Source: Verrucomicrobiota bacterium
GTDB lineage: Bacteria > Verrucomicrobiota > Verrucomicrobiia > Opitutales > Opitutaceae
Assembly: GCA_023391285.1 (NCBI GenBank)
Contig: JAEWBF010000097.1
Coordinates: forward strand, 1-64,000
Direction of reading: 5' to 3'
DNA: 64,000 nucleotides
The notes under the pieces were generated by a model. It saw only the letters and a list, made by a program, of their open reading frames with translations. It had not been told where the DNA came from and made no database searches. Below are positions 26,360 to 35,640 of this stretch, piece by piece (the stretch's first letter is position 1; each line of letters opens with the position of its first letter). The position numbers and the translations under genes were made by a program.

Positions 26360-26980
26360 TTAGAGGTATTCGAGCAGGTAGACCGCGGTGAAGATCACGA
26401 TCCAGACGATGTCGACGAAGTGCCAGTAGAGGCCCATGGTTTCGACGTCGATGGCTTCCTTGGTGCCGACGCGGCCGGTGAAGGAATAGAAATACATCGA
26501 CATGAGCCAGATCACGCCGATGAGCACGTGAAGACCGTGCGTGCCGGTGAGGGTGAAGAAGGTCGTGCCGAGCATGCTGTTGGTGATCGTCATCTTCTTG
26601 TCGAAGACGAAGTGCCAGAATTCATACACTTGGCAGCCGAGGAAGATGGCGCCGAAGAACGCGGTCGTGAGCAGCGAGAAACGCATGCTGCGGACGTTGC
26701 CCTTCTGGATGGCGTTCACGGCGAGCGCCATCATGAGCGACGACATGAGCAAGATGAAGGTGGAGAACGACGTGAGAGGAATGTCGAAGACCTCGGTCGG
26801 CTCGGGATTACCCACGGGCGGATAGAGGCGATAGATCAGGTGGGTCGAGATCAGTGCGCCGAAGAACATGCAGTCCGACGAAAGAAACGCCCACATGAGG
26901 AGCTTCTTGTTCGGAATGCCAGTGGCCGTGGAGACGTCCTGGTGATGATCGATGGAGCCGGAGGCGGCGTGGCTGCTCAT
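26360..26980 (-). CDS. ctaE: Cytochrome c oxidase subunit III
   Basis: This is heme-copper oxidase subunit III (206 residues), a multi-helix membrane protein. Family motifs are FLSSDCMFFGALISTHLIYR near the start, FFTLTGTHGLHVLIGVIWL in the middle and GLYWHFVDIVWIVIFTAVYL at the end. It is the shorter, five-helix type seen with caa3 and bo-type enzymes. It lies between ctaD and ctaF in one operon. Confidence 0.93.
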   Translation of the reverse strand: MSSHAASGSIDHHQDVSTATGIPNKKLLMWAFLSSDCMFFGALISTHLIYRLYPPVGNPEPTEVFDIPLTSFSTFILLMSSLMMALAVNAIQKGNVRSMRFSLLTTAFFGAIFLGCQVYEFWHFVFDKKMTITNSMLGTTFFTLTGTHGLHVLIGVIWLMSMYFYSFTGRVGTKEAIDVETMGLYWHFVDIVWIVIFTAVYLLEYL

Positions 26981-27033
26981 TTTCGGAGATAGGAGTTTCG
27001 AAGATCGGAGTAGGGACCTGCGCGAGTGCAGCC

Positions 27034-29007
27034 TCAGTGTTTGGCGTGGTGATCTTCGTCGATCACTTTGCCGTCCTTATCGAGGTGGATGTGGTAGCCG
27101 TCATCGCCTTCGAGCGACCAGAGATAAACGCCGATGAGGAAAATCACGACGCCCACGATGGCGGTGATGAGCTTGGCGTGAATGCCGGGCTCCGGATTCG
27201 AGTCCATGGCGCTCGACGCGATGCCAAGGATTAGCAGGCCCAAAGCGGCGACGAGCGGGTAGATCGACTGGAAGGGCATGTGAATGCCGCCGTGAGCTTC
27301 CTCTTCCTTCGCGTGCTGAGCCTTCTCTTTCGCGATCTCTTCCTTGTGGTGCTTCTCATACCAGAAGCCGTCGCGAGCGTGAACGGTCGGGATGGCCACG
27401 AAATTATATTCCGGCGGCGGAATGGCGGGAACGGACCATTCGAGCGTGCGACCATCCCACGGATCGCGGGAGACCTTTTCGCCCTTGAGGTAGGTGTAGA
27501 TAATGACCGCGAAGTAGATCACGACACCGATGCCGAGCGTGAAGGCGCCGATGGTGGCGATGTAGTTGGGGACGTTCCAGCCCATGTTGCCGTCGTAGGT
27601 GAACGTGCGGCGCGGCATGCCGTTCAGGCCGAGGAAGTGCATCGGGAAGAACGTGACGTTGAACCCGATGAAGATGACCCAGAACGAGAGTTTGCCCCAG
27701 AATTCGGAAACCTTGCGGCCGAACATCAGCGGGAACCAGTAGTGGATGCCGGCCAGCAAGGCGAAGAGCGAGCCGCCGATCAGCACGTAGTGGAAGTGGG
27801 CGATAACGAAATAGCTGTCCTGCTGCTGCGCGTCGGCGGGGGCGGCGGCGTGCATGACGCCGGAGAATCCGCCGATCATGAACATCCAGACGAAACCGAG
27901 GGCGAACATCATGGGAGTGCGCATCTGCAGGTGTCCGCCCCAAATGGTGCCGATCCAGTTGAAGATCTTCACGCCGGTCGGGACCGCGATCGCCATCGTG
28001 GCGAGCGCGAAGGCGGCGGTGGCGACGGTGCCCATGCCCGTGGTGAACATGTGGTGAGACCACACGGCGAAGCCGAGGAAGCCGATGCAGGCGCCCGAGA
28101 AGACGACGATCGGATAGCCGAAGAGCGGCTTACGGGAGAACGTCGGCAGGATTTCCGACACGATACCCATCGCCGGAAGGATGAGGATGTAGACTTCCGG
28201 GTGACCGAAGATCCAGAAAAGGTGTTGCCAGAGAATGGGCAGGCCGCCGTTGGAGACTTCGAAGAAGTTCGTGCCGAACTGGCGATCCATCATGAGCTCG
28301 ACGAGCGCGATGGTGATGGCGGGGAAGGAGAGGATGATGAGGAAGGACGTGATGAGCGTCATCCACGTGAAGACCGGCAGGCGCATCATCGTCATGCCGG
28401 GAGCGCGCATGTTGATGATCGTAACGATGAAGTTCAGCGCGGCGGCGATCGAAGAGACGCCGAGGAACTGCAGGCCCATCACCCAAAAATCGATCGAATT
28501 GCGCGGAATGAACTGCTTCGAGGTGAGCGGAGCGTAGCCGAACCAGCCGCCGTCGGGCGCGCCGCCCGGGTGGAACCAGCCGATGTTGATGATGATCGCA
28601 CCGACGACGAACATCCAAAGCGAGAAGGAATTCAGCCGCGGAAAGGCGACGTCGCGCGCCCCGATCTGGAGCGGCATGATGAAGTTGAAGAACGCGGAGC
28701 CGAGGGGCATCACCGCGAGGAAGATCATCGTGGTGCCGTGCATCGTGAACAGCGTGTTGTATTGCTGCGCGGTGAGCACGTCGTTGTTGGGGAACATCAG
28801 CTGGGCGCGGATGAGCAACGCCTCGAAGCCGCCCACGAGGAAGAAGAACAGGGCGAACGCGCCGTAGAGGAAACCGATGCGCTTGTGGTCCACCGTGGTG
28901 AGCCAGCTGATGAGGCCGGTCTTTGCGGTGGGGCGCCAAAGCACGAACGGTTTGCCGCGAGCGGGTTGCTCGTGGGCGATGAAGTCTGACTTGACCGATG
29001 CGTCCAT
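27034..29007 (-). CDS. ctaD: Cytochrome c oxidase subunit I
   Basis: This is the catalytic subunit of the aa3-type oxygen reductase, carrying heme a, heme a3 and CuB and pumping protons. Visible ligand motifs are TMHGTTMIFL (heme a His), GHPEVYILILPAMG (CuB His and cross-linked Tyr, with the K-channel region), SHHMFTTGM (two CuB His) and HFHYVLIGG (heme His pair). At 657 residues it is longer than the usual 530-550. The extra C-terminal part adds two hydrophobic helices and a His-rich tail, as in other caa3-type subunit I proteins. Confidence 0.97.
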   Translation of the reverse strand: MDASVKSDFIAHEQPARGKPFVLWRPTAKTGLISWLTTVDHKRIGFLYGAFALFFFLVGGFEALLIRAQLMFPNNDVLTAQQYNTLFTMHGTTMIFLAVMPLGSAFFNFIMPLQIGARDVAFPRLNSFSLWMFVVGAIIINIGWFHPGGAPDGGWFGYAPLTSKQFIPRNSIDFWVMGLQFLGVSSIAAALNFIVTIINMRAPGMTMMRLPVFTWMTLITSFLIILSFPAITIALVELMMDRQFGTNFFEVSNGGLPILWQHLFWIFGHPEVYILILPAMGIVSEILPTFSRKPLFGYPIVVFSGACIGFLGFAVWSHHMFTTGMGTVATAAFALATMAIAVPTGVKIFNWIGTIWGGHLQMRTPMMFALGFVWMFMIGGFSGVMHAAAPADAQQQDSYFVIAHFHYVLIGGSLFALLAGIHYWFPLMFGRKVSEFWGKLSFWVIFIGFNVTFFPMHFLGLNGMPRRTFTYDGNMGWNVPNYIATIGAFTLGIGVVIYFAVIIYTYLKGEKVSRDPWDGRTLEWSVPAIPPPEYNFVAIPTVHARDGFWYEKHHKEEIAKEKAQHAKEEEAHGGIHMPFQSIYPLVAALGLLILGIASSAMDSNPEPGIHAKLITAIVGVVIFLIGVYLWSLEGDDGYHIHLDKDGKVIDEDHHAKH

Positions 29008-29062
29008 GGGAAAGGGAAGGGTGAGTGGGAGCGAGGTGGCGACCTGAAGGGAGGGGGAGCGA

Positions 29063-30355
29063 TTACTTCAGGCTGTCGAGATAAGCGACGAGAGCGGCGA
29101 CGTCTTCCTGCGTGAGCTCGATGTTATTCTTGAGATAACCTTCGGTCCACATGCGGTTGCCGGGCTTGACGTCGTTCGGATACATGAGCCAGCGGGCGAC
29201 CTGCTCGGGTTCGTTGTCGAGAAGGCCGGCGGCGAGCGTGGTGCGGGAGCCGAAGTGCGTAAGATCTGGATACGCGGCGCTTCCGCCTTGGTGATTACCG
29301 CGAACGGTGTGGCAGGAGAAGCAGGTCTTGGTTTCGAACAGTTCGCGTCCCTTGGCGATCAGCGCGGGATCCTCGTTCTTTTCGGGGAATTGTTTGGCCC
29401 GCCAGGACTCGAGCGGGTTGAGGTCGTATTTGTCGGTGTAGCCCGCCTCATTCTTTTTCCAGTCGGTGCGGAACGAGGCGAACTGCGCGCGGGCTTCGCC
29501 GGTGCCGGCGCCGGCGACCGCCTGAACGGCGCGCGCGGGGGCGGTTTGTTGCTGGAGCCACTCGTTGAATTCGCTCTCCTCGAGCGCGATCACGCGAAAG
29601 CGCATCACGGCGTGGGAATCGCCGCAGTATTCGGCGCACTGGCCCCAGAAGTAGCCGGGCTCGTCGGCTTTCAGCCAGAGGAAGTTCGCCCGGTTGGGGA
29701 TCATGTCGACCTTTCCGGCGAGGCGCGGAACCCAGAAGCTGTGGATGACATCCATGCCGCGAAGGTTGACGCGCACGGCCCGGCCGGCGGGGATCACGAG
29801 CTCGTTGGCGGAGACGAGTTGACCGACGCCCTCGATTTGCTCGTTCGGATATTCAAAGCGGAACCACCATTGGTAACCCTGCGCCGTGACCTCGTAAGCG
29901 GTCTCTTTTTCTTCGGCCGGGATGTCGTGGGTAAACCAGATGCCTTTGAGGGTAGGGACGGCGATGATGACAAGGGCGAGAACCGAAGCGCCGATCAGAC
30001 CGAGTTCGACGAGTGGGTTGCCATGGCTTTGCGGCGGTGGCTCGGCGTGTTCGTCGTCGGCGGTGCGGGCGCGGAATTTCCACGTGGCGTAAGCGAGGAC
30101 GATCGCGACGAGGAAGAAGACCGTGACGGTGACCCACACGGTGACCATCCAGATGTCTTTCTGGACCTCGGCGACGGGACCGGCGGTGTCGTAGGTCGAC
30201 ATCGGTCCGTCCATGCGCCAGAAATTAAGATCGCAGCCGGTCAGCAGCGTCATCGCGGCGAGGCCGGAGATCGCCGCCAGCGAACGGCTGGAAAACGCCC
30301 GCGCGAACGGGCCGACTCGACGCAACGAGCGGGGAAAAAGGGAGATCAAACGCAT
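29063..30355 (-). CDS. ctaC: Cytochrome c oxidase subunit II with fused cytochrome c (caa3 type)
   Basis: Subunit II takes electrons at the CuA centre. From the chosen start (MRLISLFPRS) there is a lipoprotein signal ending LLTGC (Cys41) and two membrane helices. The CuA ligands are His205, Cys240, Cys244, His248 and Met251 in GQCAEYCGDSHAVM. A C-terminal class I cytochrome c domain has CFSCH at 345-349. That fusion defines caa3 oxidases. The open frame extends 67 codons upstream, but only this start gives a proper signal peptide. It is the first gene of the oxidase operon. Confidence 0.95.
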   Translation of the reverse strand: MRLISLFPRSLRRVGPFARAFSSRSLAAISGLAAMTLLTGCDLNFWRMDGPMSTYDTAGPVAEVQKDIWMVTVWVTVTVFFLVAIVLAYATWKFRARTADDEHAEPPPQSHGNPLVELGLIGASVLALVIIAVPTLKGIWFTHDIPAEEKETAYEVTAQGYQWWFRFEYPNEQIEGVGQLVSANELVIPAGRAVRVNLRGMDVIHSFWVPRLAGKVDMIPNRANFLWLKADEPGYFWGQCAEYCGDSHAVMRFRVIALEESEFNEWLQQQTAPARAVQAVAGAGTGEARAQFASFRTDWKKNEAGYTDKYDLNPLESWRAKQFPEKNEDPALIAKGRELFETKTCFSCHTVRGNHQGGSAAYPDLTHFGSRTTLAAGLLDNEPEQVARWLMYPNDVKPGNRMWTEGYLKNNIELTQEDVAALVAYLDSLK

Positions 30356-30577
30356 GTGTGCTGCCGAAAATGGCGAGGGAGATTTCGGGACAATACCGCC
30401 CGAAAGAGTCCGACAAGGGGAAGGCATTTCAAGCCCTATTCCGCCTTTTTTGCCGTCCCTTGCCATTCCCTGCGCATTTATTGTCCGGCTTAAGAGACAT
30501 ATTAGCCACACGCACAACGTTGTTTGCGGGTCTTCGGGTTTGCGTTTCGCAGACACGTGGCCGACGGTGCGAACGCC

Positions 30578-31090
30578 ATGAAAATCCGTTCCCTTTTCAT
30601 CACGTTAGTTGCTGCTCTCGCTGCGGTTGGTTGTTCGAAGAACGACGCCGGAGCCAGCGCCGAGGGTTCCGCGAGCGGAGCGTCCGCCGCGAAAGAACAG
30701 CCGGCCGGTGCGCGCACGATCGAGATCACGGCGGGCGACAATATGAAGTTCAACGTGCAGACGATCGAAGCGAAGCCCGGCGAGCAGTTGAAAGTCGTGC
30801 TGCGGAATATCGGCACGCAGCCGAAGGAAGTCATGGGCCACAACTGGGTGCTCTTGAAAAAGGGTGCTGATGCGGCGGCGTTCAACGCGGCAGCCGTTAC
30901 CGCCAAGGCGACCGATTACATCCCGCCGGCGCTCAAGGATCAGATCGTCGCGCATACGGCGATGCTCGGGCCGCGCAAGTCGGATGAGATCACGTTTACC
31001 GTTCCGAACGAAGTCGGCGACTATCCGTTCCTGTGCTCCTTCCCCGCGCACTACCAAGTCGGGATGAAGGGCGTTCTCACGGTGAAGTGA
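30578..31090 (+). CDS. Azurin-like blue copper lipoprotein
   Basis: This is a type I copper protein of the azurin/auracyanin group that carries single electrons in the periplasm. A lipoprotein signal ends LAAVGC (Cys19). The cupredoxin domain has the N-terminal ligand region GHNWVLL and the C-terminal ligand loop FLCSFPAHYQVGMKG (Cys, His, Met). The chosen ATG at 30,578 gives 170 residues. It is divergent from ctaC across a 222-bp gap, so it may donate electrons to the caa3 oxidase; that is inferred from position. Confidence 0.9.
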   Translation: MKIRSLFITLVAALAAVGCSKNDAGASAEGSASGASAAKEQPAGARTIEITAGDNMKFNVQTIEAKPGEQLKVVLRNIGTQPKEVMGHNWVLLKKGADAAAFNAAAVTAKATDYIPPALKDQIVAHTAMLGPRKSDEITFTVPNEVGDYPFLCSFPAHYQVGMKGVLTVK

Positions 31091-31144
31091 CCACAATTCT
31101 GAGTTAGTTCTGGGTTCGGAATCCGGAACCCGACCGTTTTATCC

Positions 31145-31168
31145 AGCCGGCCGCAAGGCCGGCTTTTT
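31145..31168 (+). terminator. Rho-independent terminator after the azurin gene
   Basis: AGCCGGCC-gcaa-GGCCGGCT is followed by TTTTT. It lies 54 bp after the azurin stop, between convergent genes. The flanks (31,096-31,135 and 31,172-31,216) contain inverted copies of a TTCGGAACTC/GGGTTC-type dispersed repeat also seen inside dnaE. Confidence 0.9.
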
Positions 31169-31227
31169 CATGCCTCCATTTCGGAACTCCGAACCCAAAA
31201 ACCAGAGCCCGAAACTGCTGCGCGCGC

Positions 31228-31695
31228 CTAGCGCGCGGCGGGCCACCACTGATACAGGAAGAAATAGACGAGAACGCCGGTGACGCTGACGTAGAGCCAA
31301 ATTGGATACGTCCATTTGGCCCAGGCGCGATGGCGCTCGATGTGACCTTTCAAGGCCAGGTAGAAGGTCCACGGCACCAGCCAGGCGATCGCCATCGCGA
31401 GCACGACGTGGGTGAGCAGCATTATATAATAGATGCCGCGAATCAGTCCTTCGCCGCCAAATGGCGTGTGCACGCCGCGCACCGCAATCTTGTGGCCGAC
31501 ATAACCGATGAGGAAAACCGCCGACACGGCGCCGGCGGAGAGCATCAGGCGGCGGTGCGTGAGGATGCGGGACGAGCGCAGTGCGACGTCGCGCGCGCGC
31601 TGAGCGGATTTGATTTGGATGAAGCCGAGGACGATGAGAACCGTCGCGGTCGCATTGAGGGCGGCATTCAGCGCCGGGATGTCGTGGATCGTCAT
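31228..31695 (-). CDS. DUF420 membrane protein (cytochrome oxidase assembly, CtaM-like)
   Basis: This 155-residue integral membrane protein of the DUF420 family has four hydrophobic helices and conserved His residues in IGYVGHKIAVRGVHTPFGGEG and MLLTHVVLAMAIAW. DUF420/CtaM proteins assist assembly of heme-copper oxidases. The ATG at 31,695 overlaps the ctaB stop by 4 bp. The longer open frame upstream is arginine-rich shadow sequence. It ends the ctaA-ctaB-DUF420 assembly operon. Confidence 0.88.
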   Translation of the reverse strand: MTIHDIPALNAALNATATVLIVLGFIQIKSAQRARDVALRSSRILTHRRLMLSAGAVSAVFLIGYVGHKIAVRGVHTPFGGEGLIRGIYYIMLLTHVVLAMAIAWLVPWTFYLALKGHIERHRAWAKWTYPIWLYVSVTGVLVYFFLYQWWPAAR

Positions 31696-32579
31696 GGCAG
31701 GAAGACGAGACGATCGGCGACCAAGGCGCACAACACGAGCGGCAGATAGGCGATGGAGCAGAAGAAGAGCTTTCGTGCAGCAACGTCGCGAGCGGCGGGA
31801 CGGAGAAACACGATGGCGCGCCAGAGAAACCACGCGCCTGTCGCCGCGGCGGCGGCAAGGTAGATCCACGTGGTAAGGCCGAGGAAGAACGGAATGACCG
31901 TGACGACGACGAGCGCGACAGTGTTGATCAGGGACCAGATGGCGACTTTGCCGCCGGCTTCATCGCGCACTGGAAGCATGGGAAAATCGACGGCGGAGTA
32001 GTCGCGGCGGTAGATCCAGGCGATCGCCATGAAATGGGGGATCTGCCAGAAGAAGAGAATGGCGAAGAGAATCCAGCCGAGCGCGGTGATGGTGCCCTCG
32101 GCGGCGGCCCAGCCGATGAGCGGCGGAAAAGCGCCGGCGACCGCGCCGATTTCCGTGCTCCAGCGCGAGCGACGCTTGGCGGGCGTATACCAGCCAAGAT
32201 AGGAAAAAATCGTCAGGAGGGTGAACAACGACGCGAGCCGTCCGACCGTCGCCCACATGACAAACAGCGACGCGATGCACATGAGCACGCCGAGCACGAA
32301 GGCGGAACCGGTGGGCACCTTGCCGGCGGGAATCGGCCGCGTTGCGGTGCGCTTCATGCGAGCGTCGGTGTCGGATTCGAGAAACTGATTCAGGGCGGCG
32401 ACGCCCGCGGCGGCGAGCGAGGTGCAGACGACGAGCATCAGGAGCTTGAAGCCGTCGTGCGCCGGGCGCGCGGCGAAGTAGCCGATGATGGTGGTGAGGA
32501 CGGAAAGCAGACTGAGCCGCGGCTTGGTGAGCTCGAGGTAATCGGCAAACTTCGCGCGCGGTGCGGTCGGTGCGGTCAT
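31692..32579 (-). CDS. ctaB: Protoheme IX farnesyltransferase (heme O synthase)
   Basis: This UbiA-family prenyltransferase converts heme b to heme o with farnesyl diphosphate. The first Asp-rich motif is NQFLESDTDARMKRTATRP; the second region is AIWIYRRDYSAVDFPMLPV. It has 295 residues with many membrane helices. The start ATG overlaps the ctaA stop (ATGA at 32,576-32,579). Together with ctaA it supplies heme a to the oxidase encoded next door. Confidence 0.95.
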   Translation of the reverse strand: MTAPTAPRAKFADYLELTKPRLSLLSVLTTIIGYFAARPAHDGFKLLMLVVCTSLAAAGVAALNQFLESDTDARMKRTATRPIPAGKVPTGSAFVLGVLMCIASLFVMWATVGRLASLFTLLTIFSYLGWYTPAKRRSRWSTEIGAVAGAFPPLIGWAAAEGTITALGWILFAILFFWQIPHFMAIAWIYRRDYSAVDFPMLPVRDEAGGKVAIWSLINTVALVVVTVIPFFLGLTTWIYLAAAAATGAWFLWRAIVFLRPAARDVAARKLFFCSIAYLPLVLCALVADRLVFLP

Positions 32580-33556
32580 GCGCGCGACGGTTTTTCGATG
32601 GCATCGCGGTGCGCGAGCCAGGTGAGCCAGAACGCGATGGCGAGCGTGAGGGCGCCGACCAGCACGTGGGCAGTCGTCATGTCGGCGGAGCGATGGGTCC
32701 AGATGATTTTGGCGCCGAGGATGATTTGGATGGAGAGCAGCGCGACGATCGCGGACGAGCCGATGCGCATCAGGACGGTGGAGGCGCGGTCGAGGCGAAT
32801 GCGGATCGCGAACCAGATGATCGCGATGGCGAGGACGAGGGCCATGACGCGGTGTGCGAAATGGATGCCGATGCGAAAATTCCACAGTTCCGGGAGCCAC
32901 TGGCCGTCGGCGGTGGAATAAGGAAACGTGGGGATCGCGAGGCCGGCGAAGCTGTGGCGCATGACGGCCGCGATCGCGAGCTGGACGAAGAGCAAGGCGC
33001 AGCAGATCACGCCCGCGCGGCGCACCGCCGGGCCGACGGCGATGGGACGTTCGATCCAGCCGCGGGTTGACGAGATGGCGACGGCGAAGAGCGTGCAGAC
33101 GAAAAGCTGCGCCAAGCAGGCGTGGAGCATGGCGAAGATGCGTCCGACGCTCGTGTTGACCATTTCGACGTGCAGGTGATCGAGGAGCACGCGCAGACCG
33201 CCCACCAAAGCTTGAACGAGAACGAGGGCGGCGGCGAACCAGGCGAGCTGACGCAGCCAGGAACGTTGTTCGGTGCGGTGTATCCAAATTGCCAGAACGA
33301 CGGTGATCGCGCTCATCACGGCGGCGGTGAGCCGGTGCGAGTGTTCGGCGAACATCGCGATGTCGGTGAGCCAGCCCTCGGGATTGATGGAGCCGTTCGA
33401 AAGCGGCCAGTCGGGGAACACCATTCCGGCGCCGATGCTGGTGGTGAAGGCGCCCAGCACGACCAGCAGGAAAACCCAGACGCTGCCGAACGCGGCGAAC
33501 CAGGCGACGGCGGGTTTGTAGGTGGAAGTGCGTCGAAGTCCGGAAGGGGCGGTCAT
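32576..33556 (-). CDS. ctaA: Heme A synthase (COX15/CtaA family)
   Basis: This membrane enzyme oxidises the C8 methyl of heme o to give heme a. Conserved elements are the substrate-binding region GAFTTSIGAGMVFPDWPLSNG, the heme-ligand histidines in AEHSHRLTAAV and IHFAHRVMALV, and a later TTAHVLVGALTL. With 326 residues and eight predicted helices, its length is normal for the two-domain form. It is divergent from the SCO gene, 86 bp away. Confidence 0.94.
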   Translation of the reverse strand: MTAPSGLRRTSTYKPAVAWFAAFGSVWVFLLVVLGAFTTSIGAGMVFPDWPLSNGSINPEGWLTDIAMFAEHSHRLTAAVMSAITVVLAIWIHRTEQRSWLRQLAWFAAALVLVQALVGGLRVLLDHLHVEMVNTSVGRIFAMLHACLAQLFVCTLFAVAISSTRGWIERPIAVGPAVRRAGVICCALLFVQLAIAAVMRHSFAGLAIPTFPYSTADGQWLPELWNFRIGIHFAHRVMALVLAIAIIWFAIRIRLDRASTVLMRIGSSAIVALLSIQIILGAKIIWTHRSADMTTAHVLVGALTLAIAFWLTWLAHRDAIEKPSRA

Positions 33557-33642
33557 GACGGTGTGGATTGGCGAGCAGAAGGCGGCGTGCTGTCGGCCGC
33601 AAACCCTTTGACAATTTTTTCCGGCGGCGAATCCGTAGCGTG

Positions 33643-34590
33643 ATGCCCGCTAATATCTGTGAGCCGCAGGCGAGCGCAGACCTCGCGAAAAAGAGCCGTG
33701 TGATTCGCGCGACTTTGCTGTTGTTCGGCGCAGCGGTGGCGTTTGCGTTTCAGGCGGGTTGTTCGCGTTCCGGTGAGGCGGACGCGGCGGCGGCGAACAA
33801 GGGACGTTATCCGCTGACGGGCGAGGTGCTGTCGATCGATGCGGAGCGCAATGTGCTCGTGGTGCGGCACGATGAGATTCCCGGGTTCATGCCGGCGATG
33901 ACGATGGAGTTTGTCGTGGCTCGCGGAGATATCGCCACGGCGAAGAAAGGTCAGCGGATCCGCGCAACCTTGGTGGAGCCGGAAACGGAGGGCGGCGATT
34001 GGAAGCTGGAGCAGATCTGGCCGGACGATCAGGCGGCGAAGCGCGCGGTGGAGGCGAAAGCGAATGCGTTGCGGCAGGAGACCTCGAGTCGGGGAAGGTC
34101 GGCGTATCGCGAGATTGGCGAGAAGATGCCGGAGTTCGCGCTTTATGATCAAACCGGCGCGGTGGTGGACAGCGGGAGATTCCGCGGACGGAAGGTGATG
34201 TTGAATTTCATCTTCACGCGCTGTCCCATCGCGACGATGTGTCCGGCGGCGACGGTGAAGATGACCCAAGTGCAGAAACTCGCGCGCGAAGCCGGAGTGA
34301 CGAATCTGGAACTCGTTTCGATCACGCTGGATCCCGCTTACGACACGCCTGGGGTGTTGAAGGAATATGCGGATACACGCGGGATCGATACGTCGAATTT
34401 CACGTTCCTCACGGGGCCGGAGAATGCGATCAAGGACCTGCTGGCGAATTTCGGCGTGATCGCGGAGTTCGAGGGCGACTTGATCAAACACACGCTGGCG
34501 ACGATTCTGATCGATGAAACCGGTCGCCTGGTGCACCGGACGGATCACAGTGCGTGGGAGCCGCGGGACTTCGTGGCAAAAATGAAATGA
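33643..34590 (+). CDS. SCO1/SenC copper chaperone with N-terminal CusF-like domain
   Basis: This lipoprotein (QAGC lipobox after a hydrophobic stretch) has two parts. First is a small beta domain resembling the copper-binding CusF/CopB family (YPLTGEVLSIDAERNVLVVR, FMPAMTMEFVV). Second is a thioredoxin-fold SCO domain that delivers copper to CuA. The SCO cysteines are in FTRCPIATMCP, spaced CX5C rather than the common CX3C, with the distal His in DLIKHTLATILIDETG. The CX5C form occurs in some bacterial SCO proteins. It probably metallates CtaC. The start at 33,643 is chosen for the signal sequence. Its stop overlaps the next gene. Confidence 0.88.
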   Translation: MPANICEPQASADLAKKSRVIRATLLLFGAAVAFAFQAGCSRSGEADAAAANKGRYPLTGEVLSIDAERNVLVVRHDEIPGFMPAMTMEFVVARGDIATAKKGQRIRATLVEPETEGGDWKLEQIWPDDQAAKRAVEAKANALRQETSSRGRSAYREIGEKMPEFALYDQTGAVVDSGRFRGRKVMLNFIFTRCPIATMCPAATVKMTQVQKLAREAGVTNLELVSITLDPAYDTPGVLKEYADTRGIDTSNFTFLTGPENAIKDLLANFGVIAEFEGDLIKHTLATILIDETGRLVHRTDHSAWEPRDFVAKMK

Positions 34591-35531
34591 GTGTCGAAGC
34601 GACGAAAACAAATCGGTTGGAGGTGGAGCCGCATCTGAATGCGCGGCAGCTGCGCCAGATCGGCTGGATCACGGCGGCGGCGCTGGCGGTTTTTCTCTTC
34701 TTTCGCTGGCTGCCGACCGGCACGGCGTTGAGTCACATGGATTTTCGGGTCGATGCGCCGAATGCGATCGAGTTCTGCGATCCATCGAATCCGCAATTCA
34801 TCCCGGTGGTGGCGGTGGCGTCACCGATCGCGATGACGGTGCGAATGGCGGGTCTGCCGAGTGCGGGCGAGATGACGAAGGCGACGGCGATCCTGCGGAC
34901 ATCCGGAGGGAAGGCGATCGGACCAGAGGATTTGCTCGTCGTGCACACGGAGCGGCTGCATCTGCTGATTGCGGATCCGACGCTAGCGGATTACCAGCAC
35001 GTGCATCCTCGGCCGGGGCGAGTGCCGGGCGAATGGGAGTTTGAGTTCACGCCATTGAAGGACGGGGTGTATCGGGTTTTCGCGGACTTTACGCCGGCGG
35101 CGACGAGCCGGGGACTGTATGCGAGCGCGGATGTGAATGTGGCGCCGGGACGAGGTGGGGCGGCGGGCGTCGCCGGCGACGTGGCGACGGGCGAGTATCG
35201 TTTTACGTTGAAGCCCTCGACGGAGGTGATGAAGGCGCGGGTGCCGATGGATTTGCGCTTCGAGGTGACGCGGGCGGATGGCGGGCCGGTGCCGATGGAG
35301 CCGGTGATGGACGCGTATGCGCATCTGGTGGCGTTTGACGAGACGCGGAGTGGATTTGCGCATTTGCATCCGGTGGAGGCGGACTTGGCTTGGAGGCCGG
35401 ATCCCGTGAAACCGGTGCTGAATTTCAAGATCACGATCCCGACGGCGGGCCGGTATGTCGTATGGGCGCAGGTGAACCTCGGCGGGCGGGAGAAGTTTGT
35501 CCCGTTTTGGTTCGACGTGGTGGAAGGCTGA
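34587..35531 (+). CDS. Membrane-anchored periplasmic protein with HxHP motifs
   Basis: This 314-residue protein has one N-terminal membrane helix (GWITAAALAVFLFFRWLP) and a beta-rich outer part. Repeated His motifs (VHTERLHLLIADPTLADYQH then VHP; FAHLHPVEADL) suggest metal binding. It overlaps the SCO gene stop by 4 bp, so a role in copper handling for the oxidase is likely but inferred. The two halves each contain a similar immunoglobulin-like segment (DGVYRVFADF, AGRYVVWAQVNLG), pointing to an internal repeat. Confidence 0.6.
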   Translation: MSVEATKTNRLEVEPHLNARQLRQIGWITAAALAVFLFFRWLPTGTALSHMDFRVDAPNAIEFCDPSNPQFIPVVAVASPIAMTVRMAGLPSAGEMTKATAILRTSGGKAIGPEDLLVVHTERLHLLIADPTLADYQHVHPRPGRVPGEWEFEFTPLKDGVYRVFADFTPAATSRGLYASADVNVAPGRGGAAGVAGDVATGEYRFTLKPSTEVMKARVPMDLRFEVTRADGGPVPMEPVMDAYAHLVAFDETRSGFAHLHPVEADLAWRPDPVKPVLNFKITIPTAGRYVVWAQVNLGGREKFVPFWFDVVEG

Positions 35532-35603
35532 GGGGCGGGGGCGGACCGGCGGGTGGGGCGGGGCTCTTTGTCCGGTGTAGTTGAGCAATCGATACGGCAG
35601 AAC

Positions 35604-35629
35604 GGCGGGATCGGGAGATCCCGCCCTGC
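35604..35629 (-). repeat. REP-like hairpin (GCAG variant)
   Basis: GGCGGGATC-ggga-GATCCCGCC is followed by CTGC, so on the minus strand the hairpin has GCAG at its 5' base. It is nearly the same as the copies at 45,495 and 58,192. It also sits between convergent genes and could terminate transcription. Confidence 0.6.
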
Positions 35630-35640
35630 CACCGGGCGGG

